From positions 1-48,887 of the forward strand of contig JAOBWK010000071.1 of assembly GCA_025463305.1 (NCBI GenBank): a stretch of DNA of 48,887 nt, written 5' to 3'. Of this stretch, positions 34,000 through 42,517 are shown in pieces. The DNA is from Ilumatobacteraceae bacterium. Its GTDB lineage: Bacteria > Actinomycetota > Acidimicrobiia > Acidimicrobiales > Ilumatobacteraceae. The translations under genes and the position numbers were made by a program. The notes beneath the pieces were generated by a model. That model was not told the origin of the DNA and ran no database searches. It saw nothing but the letters and a program-made list of their open reading frames with translations. Numbering within the stretch: the stretch's first letter is position 1; each line of letters begins with the position of its first letter.

Positions 34000-35663
34000 G
34001 ATCCCGTCTCTTTCGTGCCGGACGCGTTGGTGCGCTCGTACACCGATGCGTTGCCGGACCGGAACCGCAGCGTGAACTGTGCGGCGAAGTGGGTGTCGCG
34101 CCGGGTGGCCGCAGCCACCTCGTCGAACGGGTTCGCGTCGTCGGTGTAGATCCACACCACGGTCGTGGGATCGGCGAGCGCTTCGTCCCAGCGATCGCCG
34201 GAGAACGGCGCGGCCACCCGGTCGAGATCGGCGTCGATCACCGGCAGCATCGGGTTGATCGAGTCGTCGATGAGGATCACCCCGTGGCGGGCGTTGTCGT
34301 GCATCCACTCGGCCGCTGCGTACTGGCCGGCGCCCGCCTTGCGCTGGGCGAAGCCCTCCTCGATCACGCCGACGTTGCGCCATCCGCCCCACAGCGCACT
34401 CTGCACCACCACGATCGATGCCAGGCTTGCCCAGCCGACGGTGAGGAACGATGCGCGATGCCCGCTGGCACGCGCGCCGAGGCGCTGACGGATCCACCGC
34501 CGCGCCGCGTCGGCACCGATGCCCGCGAAGACCACCAGGCCGAGCACCATCTCGACGCCGTAGCGCAGGTTGAACATCGAGTCCGTGGCGGTGGTGCGCA
34601 GCCGCAGCGCGGCCTGTCCCGTGAACAGCGAGGCGACGTAGAACACGAACGGCACGACCACCAGCAGCCAGGGCAGCAGCATCTCCGCACGGTGGCGCTC
34701 GCGCGCGTGGCGGACGATCCAGACGACGCCGCCGATGCCGGCGAGCACGAGCAGCAGGACACCCGTCGCGCGGAGCACCGACGACGAGTAGGTGTCGATG
34801 CTGCGAGCCATGTTCCCTTTGTCGGGCAGCCGGCCCTCGCTGGCCAGCCGGGCCTGTTGGGCCTGGGCCGAGTACTTGCCGCGCTGGAACTCGAGCGGGT
34901 CGCCGAAGTTGATCCAGTTGAACCACATCCACCACAGCGCGGCGATCAGCGGCAGCACCACGAACGAGCGGGTGGTGCGCAGCGCGTAGCGGACGTCGCC
35001 CCATCGCTGCCACGCGACGAGGAACACGGCGACCACGGTGACGAACACGAACGCCCATCCGTCGTAGCGGCCGAGCACCGTGGCGGCTGCCGGCAGCCCG
35101 CAGAACACTGCCATCTCGCCGCCGGAGTAGGCCTTCGACGACGTCGCCCAGCGCACGAGCGTGGAGACCGTCAGCAGCATCGCCGCGAACAGCACGGGCT
35201 CGGTCAGCGCCGTGGTGTGCAGGTACAGGATGGACGGGTTCGACAGCAGCAACAGCACCGCGACCCAGCCGGCCAGACGCGAGCGCACGAGGCGCACCAC
35301 GATCGCGAACACCGACACGGCCTCGACCACCAGCGATGCGATGGCCACCGGGAGCGCGGCGAGGCCGCTGTGCCAGAGCCCCCCGAACGCGGCGAACGGC
35401 GCGAGCAGCAGGTGCGGCAGCGGCAGCCACACGGTGCCGAGCTGGACGATGCCGTGGTTCTGGCCGTCGATCAGCCGGCGGGCGATGGTGAGGTGCGACC
35501 GCGCGTCGGCGTAGAGGAACAGCAGGTCATGGGCGGACGCGAACCACGATGCGCCGATGCCGACGGCGAGGGCCACGAGCGCCACGCCCAAACGGGCCCG
35601 GAGCGCCGCTGACCAGTCGATTCGGATGCCGCTCGTGGCGGCACTCCGATCGCCTCCGTGCAT
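33996..35663 (-). CDS. Polytopic membrane glycosyltransferase (GT39/ArnT-like fold)
   Basis: A 555-residue integral membrane protein with about 10-12 hydrophobic helices. The first periplasmic loop has YADARSHL (51-58), the position of the acidic catalytic motif in GT-C enzymes that use lipid-phosphate sugars. A conserved-looking segment NFGDPLEFQRGKYSAQAQ lies near 253-270, and the last ~110 residues form a soluble extracytoplasmic domain. It probably moves a sugar from a lipid carrier onto a surface acceptor. Its stop overlaps the start of the MshEN glycosyltransferase (ATGA), so both belong to one unit. No clear Shine-Dalgarno precedes the ATG at 35663. Confidence 0.75.
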   Translation of the reverse strand: MHGGDRSAATSGIRIDWSAALRARLGVALVALAVGIGASWFASAHDLLFLYADARSHLTIARRLIDGQNHGIVQLGTVWLPLPHLLLAPFAAFGGLWHSGLAALPVAIASLVVEAVSVFAIVVRLVRSRLAGWVAVLLLLSNPSILYLHTTALTEPVLFAAMLLTVSTLVRWATSSKAYSGGEMAVFCGLPAAATVLGRYDGWAFVFVTVVAVFLVAWQRWGDVRYALRTTRSFVVLPLIAALWWMWFNWINFGDPLEFQRGKYSAQAQQARLASEGRLPDKGNMARSIDTYSSSVLRATGVLLLVLAGIGGVVWIVRHARERHRAEMLLPWLLVVVPFVFYVASLFTGQAALRLRTTATDSMFNLRYGVEMVLGLVVFAGIGADAARRWIRQRLGARASGHRASFLTVGWASLASIVVVQSALWGGWRNVGVIEEGFAQRKAGAGQYAAAEWMHDNARHGVILIDDSINPMLPVIDADLDRVAAPFSGDRWDEALADPTTVVWIYTDDANPFDEVAAATRRDTHFAAQFTLRFRSGNASVYERTNASGTKETGS

Positions 35664-35738
35664 GGTCGTACATCGTCAGATCTTGCCGGTCACTTGAACT
35701 TTTCTTCGTCGTTCCCGCAACTCGAGAGCTGAATCGGG

Positions 35739-36587
35739 TCAGGGAAAAACGACGGTCCGGTCACCGATCAGGACCACCCGGTCCTGGGCCTGGGCCTGCA
35801 CGGCGCGCGACAGCACGTTGCGCTCGACGTCGCGGCCCATCCGCACCAGCGCATCGGCATCGTGGGTGTGCGACACGCGCACGACGTCCTGCTCGATGAT
35901 CGGGCCCTCGTCGAGGTCGGCTGTCACGTAGTGCGCGGTGGCGCCGATCAGCTTCACGCCGCGGGCATGGGCCTGGTGGTACGGCTTGGCACCCTTGAAG
36001 CCCGGCAGGAACGAGTGGTGGATGTTGATCGCGCGACCGCTCAGCGCGTCGCACAGGCCCTCGGAGAGCACCTGCATGTAGCGGGCGAGCACGACGAAGT
36101 CGACCTGGTGCTCGTCGATCAGCTCGAGCAGTCGGGCCTCTTGCGCAGCCTTGGTGTCGGCCGTGACGGGGAGGTGGAGGTACGGGATGCCGTATCCCGC
36201 CACCATCTCCGCGCAGTCGGGATGGTTGGACACCACGAGCGGGATGTCGACCTGGAGCTCGCCCGTGCGATGGCGGTAGAGCAGGTCGAGCAGGCAGTGG
36301 TCGAACTTCGACACCATGATCAGCGCGCGGCGGAAGTCGTCCTCGGCACGCAGCTGCACGCCGATGTCGGTGCCGGCGAGCGACGACACGACGCCGCCAC
36401 GCACGCGGTCGACGTTCTCGTTGTCGCTGATGAACCGTGTGCGCATGACGAACGTGTTCGTGCCCGGGTCGGTGAACTGGGCGTTCTCGATGATGTTCCC
36501 GCCGACGGCCAACATCGCGCCGGTCACGCTGTGGACGAGGCCCGGTCGGTCCTCGCATCGCACGACCATCACATACTGACGCGACAT
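35739..36587 (-). CDS. purU: Formyltetrahydrofolate deformylase
   Basis: Hydrolyses 10-formyltetrahydrofolate to formate and tetrahydrofolate, balancing one-carbon pools and feeding formate to purine synthesis. The 282-residue protein has an N-terminal ACT domain (about 4-80, CEDRPGLVHSVTGAM) and a formyltransferase catalytic domain (about 85-282). The catalytic set is clear: Asn and His in INIHHSFLPGFKGA (about 200-213) and Asp in TADLDEGPIIEQD (about 236-248). The ATG at 36587 has GGGGAG 4-9 nt upstream. It stands alone; the neighbours on this strand are unrelated. Confidence 0.96.
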   Translation of the reverse strand: MSRQYVMVVRCEDRPGLVHSVTGAMLAVGGNIIENAQFTDPGTNTFVMRTRFISDNENVDRVRGGVVSSLAGTDIGVQLRAEDDFRRALIMVSKFDHCLLDLLYRHRTGELQVDIPLVVSNHPDCAEMVAGYGIPYLHLPVTADTKAAQEARLLELIDEHQVDFVVLARYMQVLSEGLCDALSGRAINIHHSFLPGFKGAKPYHQAHARGVKLIGATAHYVTADLDEGPIIEQDVVRVSHTHDADALVRMGRDVERNVLSRAVQAQAQDRVVLIGDRTVVFP

Positions 36588-36701
36588 CGCGCTCCCCTCT
36601 CTCTGCTGCGACGTCTCAGCCTAGCCGCATCCCGCTCCACGGATCTCTTCCGCTCCACGGGAAGCCTCGTGCTCGCAACATCGATAGCTGAGCGCCGCGG
36701 T

Positions 36702-37394
36702 TCACCCGGCGGCGATGAAACCTCGACGGGTGGCCTCGTCGACTGCCACGAGCCGGCTGGGGGCTCCCAGCTTGCGAAGGATGCTCGAGACGTGGCTCTT
36801 CACCGTCTCACCGGAGACCGACATCGACGCGGCGATGCGAGCGTTGGTGAGCCCCTGGGCGAGGTGCTCGAGCACGACACGTTCGCGTTGCGAGAGCGGG
36901 TTCTCGAAGCCACCTCGGACGAGTGCGGCGAGCCGCTGGGCGACGGGCGCGTCGAACACATGGAAGCCCGCTCCCACAGAACGCACGGCGGGGGCGACCT
37001 CCCGCGTGTCCTGCGACATGATGCCATGCGCTCCGGCGGTGAGCGCTTCGATGACACCCTCCGGCTCCGGTGCATCGAGGACGATGATGACCCGGTTCCG
37101 CTCGTCCAGCCGGCCAGCGATCTCGATCAACGCCTCCGTGGCCCTCGGCGTGGCCCGGCGTTGCGCCATCACGACGGAGCCGGGATGACCGGCCAGCGCG
37201 GTGAGCGCCTGTGCCGGAGTTTCGACGGAGCCGACGACCCGCATGTCCGGCGCAAGCGCTTGCTCGAGGCGCTCGCGAACGCGGGGATCCGCATGGACGA
37301 GCAGCACGCCGAGACCGGCGTCGTCGCTCGTCGCCCACTCCACAAGGACCCCTGTGTCATCCACTGCACCCAACGATCTGCCCGGGCGCACCAT
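36702..37394 (-). CDS. LuxR-family regulator with a degenerate receiver domain
   Basis: A 230-residue protein laid out as a NarL-type response regulator: receiver-like domain ~28-135 and LuxR helix-turn-helix ~166-225 (LSQRERVVLEHLAQGLTNARIAASM, then SGETVKSHVSSILRKL). The receiver lacks the phospho-acceptor Asp: the strand where it should sit reads GSVVMAQRR (72-80). The acidic pocket is also reduced (LLVHADPRV), and the conserved Lys is not evident (SQDTRE). It should therefore work without phosphorylation, perhaps sensing a ligand or acting constitutively. No histidine kinase is nearby. The ATG has GGGAGG 7 nt upstream. Confidence 0.88.
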   Translation of the reverse strand: MVRPGRSLGAVDDTGVLVEWATSDDAGLGVLLVHADPRVRERLEQALAPDMRVVGSVETPAQALTALAGHPGSVVMAQRRATPRATEALIEIAGRLDERNRVIIVLDAPEPEGVIEALTAGAHGIMSQDTREVAPAVRSVGAGFHVFDAPVAQRLAALVRGGFENPLSQRERVVLEHLAQGLTNARIAASMSVSGETVKSHVSSILRKLGAPSRLVAVDEATRRGFIAAG

Positions 37395-37434
37395 CCCAAC
37401 CTCCCCTCTCCCGAGCGGAGGTTAGACGTTGTAG

Positions 37435-37446
37435 ATCACCAGTGAT
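37435..37446. promoter_or_regulatory. Inverted repeat ATCAC-CA-GTGAT upstream of the LuxR gene
   Basis: Perfect 5-bp arms with a 2-base spacer, 41 bases upstream of the ATG at 37394. Possible autoregulatory site; short enough to be chance. Nothing else stands out in the 37395-37540 gap. Confidence 0.25.
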
Positions 37447-37540
37447 GGATTCCATGATTGCGGTTCGCGTCCGCCATCGCGACGGATGTGAACGCGTCTG
37501 TCGGGCGTCCGACGGACCGCGATCCCGTCCACGCCGGAAG

Positions 37541-38341
37541 TCACGACAGCGCTCGCTCCATCCATCGCACGGCGAAGCCGAGGAGGTTCCGAGCATCGAT
37601 GAGCTCGCTCGACGCCCGCCCGACGACCCCTGTCGCCGCAGCGCCCGTGGCGAGGTACTCGAGCAGCACGAGACCGAAGTAGTCCTCGCCGGGCCAAGTG
37701 ACGATCCCGTTCGAGTCGTCGAGGCAGTCGACCGCTCGCACGAGAGTGCCACCATGCCCGTCGAGGACCTTGTGGTGCCGGCGGACGCGCCGCTTGTCGG
37801 CCACGTTGGCCGTGTACTCAGCGAGGTGCAGCAGGGTCACCGTGTCGATGTCCGCACCCAGGCGCAGGACCTCGCCACCCGCGTCCACGAGGCGGTCCAG
37901 CGATGATCCAGGACCGTAGTAGTCGTCCCAAGGAACAGCATCGGTCAGCCGAGCCGCGCCCGCACCGCTGGCGCCAAACCGCGCGTCGGGGTGATCACTG
38001 ACCATCGTGCCGCCGCGGCGGCGGAACACTTCAGCGAGCACGCCGACGTCGGGATCGGCAGGCGTCTCGGCGGCGTCGAAGGGCGGCGCAGCGCGAAGCA
38101 GCCCGGCGCGTTCCTCCTCGGGATGATCGTTGACCCAGTCGAAATCGTCGACCGCGCCGAGGTTCATCAAGATCGTGCCCGACGGGCCGACGGCCGTCTC
38201 CAACGCATCAACGAGCGCGTCAGCCCCACCGTCGATCGGTCCGACGGCCCGCATCGACGCATGGACCATCAACGTCGCTCCCGTCCGAACACCGAGCGAG
38301 CGAAGATCCGCGGCCAGCGAAGGCGTCGTGGCGCGCGTCAC
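37541..38341 (-). CDS. AAC(3)-family aminoglycoside N-acetyltransferase-like protein
   Basis: A 266-residue acetyl-CoA-dependent acetyltransferase of the antibiotic-NAT (AAC(3)) fold. The opening is typical (LGVRTGATLMVHASMRAVG at 16-34). The central segment SDHPDARFGASG leads to the family hallmark YYGPGSSLDRLVDAGGEVLRLG (about 145-166) with HLAEY shortly after. Chromosomal members in environmental bacteria often have non-antibiotic substrates, so resistance should not be assumed. The GTG start overlaps the stop of the CinA-family gene (GTGA), making them one operon. Confidence 0.85.
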   Translation of the reverse strand: MTRATTPSLAADLRSLGVRTGATLMVHASMRAVGPIDGGADALVDALETAVGPSGTILMNLGAVDDFDWVNDHPEEERAGLLRAAPPFDAAETPADPDVGVLAEVFRRRGGTMVSDHPDARFGASGAGAARLTDAVPWDDYYGPGSSLDRLVDAGGEVLRLGADIDTVTLLHLAEYTANVADKRRVRRHHKVLDGHGGTLVRAVDCLDDSNGIVTWPGEDYFGLVLLEYLATGAAATGVVGRASSELIDARNLLGFAVRWMERALS

Positions 38342-38850
38342 GGGGCTGCGTCGAGCGTCTGCTCGAACAACGCCAACGCGGCGATGGCGAACTCGTCCAT
38401 GTTCGCCTCGCGGTCGTCGAGCCCGGTCAGCACGTTGCGGGCCACGACCGCGCCGCCGTCGGGCCCGCCATCTGGTCCGGCGACGGCGAGCCAGCTGTGC
38501 CCGGCGGGATCGCCGTACGGGTTCGCCGGGCCGGCGGCACCCGCCTCACCCAGACCCCACGTCGCGCCGAGCTTCACGGCGACGGACCGGGCGAGGTACG
38601 TCGCGAACTCCACCGTCGCACCGCGCATCCCCTGCGGCACCTCGACCGCACCCGACATCCACGCCTTGCTCGCCCGGCCCGTGTAGATCACCGCGCCGCC
38701 GAGGAAGTACGCGGACGCTCCGGGCACCGACAGCAGCGCGGCGGAGATCAACCCACCGGCGGATCCCTCGGCCACGCCCACCGTCTCGCCCCGCTCGCGC
38801 AGTAGCGCACCGATCCGCCGGGCCGATGAGGACAACTCGGGATGCAACAT
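38338..38850 (-). CDS. CinA-family amidase (PncC-type nicotinamide-nucleotide amidohydrolase)
   Basis: A 170-residue stand-alone CinA C-terminal domain. Family signatures are TVGVAEGSAGGLISAALLSVPGAS (23-46, where many members have ES-T-GG) and the YTGRASK/GLGEAGAAGPA segment (56-62 and 99-109). The enzyme converts nicotinamide mononucleotide to nicotinic acid mononucleotide plus ammonia in pyridine-nucleotide recycling. The common ES-T of the active site reads EGSAGG here, so activity needs checking. It is divergent from the DapB-like gene and coupled to the AAC(3)-like gene downstream. Confidence 0.82.
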   Translation of the reverse strand: MLHPELSSSARRIGALLRERGETVGVAEGSAGGLISAALLSVPGASAYFLGGAVIYTGRASKAWMSGAVEVPQGMRGATVEFATYLARSVAVKLGATWGLGEAGAAGPANPYGDPAGHSWLAVAGPDGGPDGGAVVARNVLTGLDDREANMDEFAIAALALFEQTLDAAP

Positions 38851-38910
38851 CCTGACAGCATGTCCGATCGGGCCGGCAGGTCGCCGCCCGGACGAACCAG
38901 GAGCGCACCC

Positions 38911-39717
38911 ATGGCCATCACGGTCTGCATCGCCGGCACCACGGGCTGGACGGGCAGCGTCGTGGCCCGCCACCTCCTCGCCTCCCCCGACTTCGACGTC
39001 GTCGGCGCGATCGCGCGCAGCGCGGCAGGGCGCGACCTGGGCGAGGTGCTCGGCGTCGACCCCGCCGGCGTCACGATCACGACGACCCTCGACGGTGTGC
39101 TCGCGTCGGGCGCGGTGCCCGACGTGCTGGTCGACTACACCGATCCCGTCTCGGTGAAGCCGCGCACAATCCAGGCCCTCGCCCGGGGCATCCGCGTGGT
39201 CATCGGCACCTCGGGGCTGACCGCCCACGACTACGTCGAGATCGAGGCCGCGGCCGTCGAGCACGGCGTCGGGGTGATCGCCGCCGGCAACTTCTCGATC
39301 ACCGCGGCACTAGCCAAGCACTTCTCGCTGATCGCCGCCCAGCACCTGCCGTCGTGGGAGATCATCGACTACGCCAGCGCCGGCAAGGTCGACGCGCCGA
39401 GCGGCACCACGCGCGAACTGGCCGAGGCACTCGGCGAGATCAAGCCGTCGCAGCTCGCGCTGGCGATCGATCAGACCCACGGCGAGCGCGAGGCCCGCGG
39501 CGCGAGCATCGGCGGATCGCAGGTCCATTCGGTGCGCCTGCCCGGCTTCGTCATCGCCTTCGAGTCGATCTTCGGCCTCCCCGACGAGCGGCTCACGATC
39601 CGCCACGATGCAGGCTCAGGCGCCGAGCCGTACGCCGTCGGCACCCTCCTCGCCGTGCAGCGGGTGATGGGCACCACGGGCCTGATCCGCGGTCTGGACC
39701 AGCTGCTGTTCGGGTGA
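38911..39717 (+). CDS. DapB-like reductase (dihydrodipicolinate reductase family)
   Basis: A 268-residue protein with the two-domain DapB layout: Rossmann motif AGTTGWTG (8-15), VDYTDP (74-79), GTSGLT (99-104) and the substrate-loop motif KVDAPSGTTREL (159-170). In true 4-hydroxy-tetrahydrodipicolinate reductases an HH pair precedes the KVDAPSGT Lys; here the stretch is IIDYASAGKVD, so both catalytic His residues are absent while the Lys is kept. It may reduce a different substrate, or be an amino-acid-dehydrogenase-like paralogue. AGGAG precedes the ATG at 38911. I avoid the name dapB for this reason. Confidence 0.8.
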   Translation: MAITVCIAGTTGWTGSVVARHLLASPDFDVVGAIARSAAGRDLGEVLGVDPAGVTITTTLDGVLASGAVPDVLVDYTDPVSVKPRTIQALARGIRVVIGTSGLTAHDYVEIEAAAVEHGVGVIAAGNFSITAALAKHFSLIAAQHLPSWEIIDYASAGKVDAPSGTTRELAEALGEIKPSQLALAIDQTHGEREARGASIGGSQVHSVRLPGFVIAFESIFGLPDERLTIRHDAGSGAEPYAVGTLLAVQRVMGTTGLIRGLDQLLFG

Positions 39718-39768
39718 CCTCGGGGGACTTCCGTTGAGTCGACGCAATGACGGCCGATATCCGCGGGT

Positions 39769-41244
39769 ATGTCGACTCGCTCTCGTCTCGTCCTCACCGC
39801 CGCGCTGGCCGCCGCCGCGCTGGGCGGCACGTTCACGCTGAGCGGCGCCGGCTCACCTGCCAACGCCACGGCCACCTGCGCCCAGGGTGGCATCTGCGCG
39901 CTCGGCGACACCGGCCCCGGCGGCGGCATCGTGTTCTTCGTCAAGGGCACGGGCGCGTTCTCGGCGCAGCGCGACTTCGTCGACCCCGATCCGAACTGCG
40001 CGCCGATGTGCCAGAACAACACCGTCGCGGTGTCGCTGACGTCGCCGGAGCAGGCGGACCTACCGTTCGACTACCTCGAGGTCGCACCCGCCGCGGCAGA
40101 GTCCCCGGCGCTGTGGTCGGGCGGCCAGTCCGACGTGACCGGCGCCGACGCATCGCTCATCGGCACCGGCACCGGCAACAGCGCGGCGATCGCCGCAGCG
40201 TGGCCGTCGGACCCAAACGCCGCTGAGCAGGCGCTCGCCTACAGCAACAACGGCCTCGACGACTGGTTCCTGCCCTCGTACGACGAGCTGTCGCTGATCC
40301 TGATCCGTGCCGCCGTCGACGGAACGGCGATGGGCACGTTCGCTTCGGACATGTGGTCATCGACGCAGAACGACTCCGCGTCAGCCCGCGCCCTCGACTT
40401 CGACAACGGCCAGGCGCTGAGCGTCACCAAGAACACCACCGGCGAATCCGGCCGGCCCCTCCGCGCGTTCTCCGCCACACCGCCGGCCACCACGACGACG
40501 AGCTCGACCACCACGACCGTGACCGCCACGACCACGACCGTCGCAGCGACCACCACCACGGTGGCTCCGACCACGACCACGGAGGCGCCGGCGACCACGA
40601 CCACCACGACCACCGTGGCGCCGACGTCGACGGCGGGCGACGCAACAACGCCCCCGGCGAGCACCGGTGCCACGAGCACCTCCACGACGACCAGCACCAC
40701 GACCGGCCCGCCCAGCACCAGCACCACGACCTCCACGGCGGGACCGGGCCACGCCACCTCCGACTCCTCCGACATCCTCGCCCTGGGCGCCACGACGACC
40801 ACCGCCGCACCCGGGTTGACCGAGGCCCAGGTCATGGCGATGCCGACCGCCGCGCTCTCGGTGCCGTCGTCGGTGACGAGCGGCCAGCAGGTCACCGTGC
40901 ACGGCGACGACCTGCCGATCGGCCTGACCGCCGACGTGTACATCGCCTCCGACCCCGTCTACCTCGCCAGCGGTACGGTCCGCGCCGACGGCTCGGTGGA
41001 CGTCGTGGTCACCATCCCGTCGGGCTTCACCGGGCAGCACTCGCTGGTGCTCGCGGTGCCGGGCACCGCCGGTGCCCGCCAGTCGATCGAGATCGCCGCC
41101 GACTCGACCGCAACCTCGGCACCACTGCCGACGACGGGCACCAACGCGATCCAGCCGCTCCGGCTGGCCATCGTGCTGGTGCTGATCGGCATCGGCTGCG
41201 TGTTGATCGTGCGCCGGCGCCGCGCCGACAACCTGATCGGCTAG
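39769..41244 (+). CDS. Sortase-type (LPTTG) surface protein with DUF1566-like domain
   Basis: A 491-residue exported protein. A signal peptide (about 1-33, ending SPANATA) is followed by a DUF1566/Lcl-C-like domain to about 240 (GDTGPGGGIVFFV at 47-59, DDWFLPSYDELSLI near 165-178, DMWSSTQND near 199-207). A Thr-rich linker of ~100 residues (243-345) would span the wall. Next is a ~90-residue beta-sandwich-like domain (SVPSSVTSGQQVTVHGDDLP near 364). LPTTG at 453-457 with a hydrophobic helix and RRRR tail is a full cell-wall sorting signal. No sortase gene is in the window. Confidence 0.85.
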   Translation: MSTRSRLVLTAALAAAALGGTFTLSGAGSPANATATCAQGGICALGDTGPGGGIVFFVKGTGAFSAQRDFVDPDPNCAPMCQNNTVAVSLTSPEQADLPFDYLEVAPAAAESPALWSGGQSDVTGADASLIGTGTGNSAAIAAAWPSDPNAAEQALAYSNNGLDDWFLPSYDELSLILIRAAVDGTAMGTFASDMWSSTQNDSASARALDFDNGQALSVTKNTTGESGRPLRAFSATPPATTTTSSTTTTVTATTTTVAATTTTVAPTTTTEAPATTTTTTTVAPTSTAGDATTPPASTGATSTSTTTSTTTGPPSTSTTTSTAGPGHATSDSSDILALGATTTTAAPGLTEAQVMAMPTAALSVPSSVTSGQQVTVHGDDLPIGLTADVYIASDPVYLASGTVRADGSVDVVVTIPSGFTGQHSLVLAVPGTAGARQSIEIAADSTATSAPLPTTGTNAIQPLRLAIVLVLIGIGCVLIVRRRRADNLIG

Positions 41245-41246
41245 GG

Positions 41247-42461
41247 CTACACGATGGAGCCGGCCGTCCGCGCCACGTCGGCCAATGCCAGCGCCTCGCG
41301 GCGGAACTTGGCGAACCCGGTCGTGCGTCCGTTCTCCAGCCATCCGGCCGCGTGCAGCACGAAGTCCGCGCCGACGTCGATCGCCATGCGTGTCGCCATC
41401 GCCGACTCGGCGCCTGATTGGGCGTCGTCGACCTTGCTCGACGTCGTGCCGCCGTAGCCGAGCGCCGGCAGGCCGAGTCGCCGGGCGATCTGCACCGACC
41501 CCGACTGCACGGACCACGAGATCGGATCCCCGAAGCGCGGCAGCATCGAGCGCATGTCGAACGGCATCGCGTAGATCCCGACCACGACGGGTGCGCCCGG
41601 TCGGTACAACTGGGTGAGCGCGGCGCCGACGACGACCTCGACGAGCCCCTGGCTCAGCGCACCGAGCACCGCCACCGGGCCCATCGCGCCGAGCATCTGG
41701 AACGACGCGACGAGGCAACCCTGCCCCGTGGAAGCGGACGCACGAACGACGCCGAGCATCCGGCTCCGCCACGTCAGCGGCGGGATCGAATTGCACAGGT
41801 GGAGCAGGCAGCACCCATCGGCGACCCGCTCGGACGCGGCCACCACCCCCATCGTCGACTCGAGCACGGTCTCGATCACCCGGCGGGTGGACTGCTCATC
41901 GGCGGTCGATCCGAGGAACGGCTTGGCCGACAGGGTCAGGTGGGCACGCGCCATCGCCATCGGGCGGTCCACCTCGGCGATGTCGTCGGGCACGCAGAGC
42001 ATGTGTCCCGTGTTGCCGATCGCCGGTGCCGCATCGGCCATCCGGACGAGCGACTCGTAGTCGGCCATCGTCGCCGTGCGTCGCACGCCGTGGTCGTCGA
42101 TCACGTTCGGTGGGCCGTAGACCGGGGTGAACACCGTGGGCGCTCCCCCGCCGACGCGAAGCGACAGCGACGGATCGCGGGCGTGCTGCACGAACGAGGC
42201 CGGCGCGGTGGAGACGACACGGCGCGCGGCGTCGAGCGTCCAGCGCACGCGTCCGCTCGCCGCGTCGTCGGGATCGCGCGTCACGCCCGCGCCGGCATCG
42301 CCGAGCCGCTCCAGCGTCTCGGCATCACCGTGCACGTGGACGCCGACCCGCCGCAGGATCTGGTTGGCGTCGAGGAAGACGCGGTCGATGGCCCCGTCGG
42401 GCAACAGCTGCACGAGCCCGAGGGTAGGAGCACGCACCACATGATCATGCTTCACGGGCAT
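41247..42461 (-). CDS. MttB-superfamily corrinoid methyltransferase homologue (no pyrrolysine)
   Basis: A 404-residue TIM-barrel protein of the trimethylamine methyltransferase (MttB) superfamily. Recognisable stretches are LGAMGPVAVLGALSQGLVEVV with the following QLYRPGAPVVVGIY (middle third) and TTSSKVDDAQSGAESAMAT with GADFVLHAAGWLENG (C-terminal third). It has no in-frame amber codon, so it belongs to the non-pyrrolysine branch, whose characterised members demethylate quaternary amines such as glycine betaine, passing the methyl group to a corrinoid protein. No corrinoid protein or activase is nearby. I use the ATG at 42461, because the next upstream ATG (42488) lies inside the operator. 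Confidence 0.82.
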   Translation of the reverse strand: MPVKHDHVVRAPTLGLVQLLPDGAIDRVFLDANQILRRVGVHVHGDAETLERLGDAGAGVTRDPDDAASGRVRWTLDAARRVVSTAPASFVQHARDPSLSLRVGGGAPTVFTPVYGPPNVIDDHGVRRTATMADYESLVRMADAAPAIGNTGHMLCVPDDIAEVDRPMAMARAHLTLSAKPFLGSTADEQSTRRVIETVLESTMGVVAASERVADGCCLLHLCNSIPPLTWRSRMLGVVRASASTGQGCLVASFQMLGAMGPVAVLGALSQGLVEVVVGAALTQLYRPGAPVVVGIYAMPFDMRSMLPRFGDPISWSVQSGSVQIARRLGLPALGYGGTTSSKVDDAQSGAESAMATRMAIDVGADFVLHAAGWLENGRTTGFAKFRREALALADVARTAGSIV

Positions 42462-42475
42462 GCTTCGATACACTG

Positions 42476-42496
42476 ACTGTTCGGTCATCGAACAGT
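42476..42496. promoter_or_regulatory. 21-bp perfect inverted repeat ACTGTTCG-N5-CGAACAGT, candidate MarR operator
   Basis: Perfect 8-bp arms around GTCAT in the divergent region between the MttB-like gene (start 42461) and the MarR gene (start 42518). Size, symmetry and position are typical of a MarR dimer site controlling both directions. Confidence 0.75.
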
Positions 42497-42517
42497 TCGA
42501 CGGCCTCAGGACTGCGG

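Noticed and set aside
31897..34149. 750-residue plus-strand open frame
   Set aside because: It mirrors the MshEN glycosyltransferase on the other strand; composition is shadow-like and no motif is present.
37541..38341. Calling the AAC(3)-like gene an antibiotic-resistance determinant
   Set aside because: It sits in a chromosomal operon with a CinA-family gene and has no mobile context; environmental AAC(3) homologues often lack aminoglycoside activity.
40480..40760. Repetitive ACC/ACG-rich stretch considered as a repeat element
   Set aside because: It is the Thr-rich wall-spanning linker of the LPTTG protein; codons vary and no larger unit repeats.
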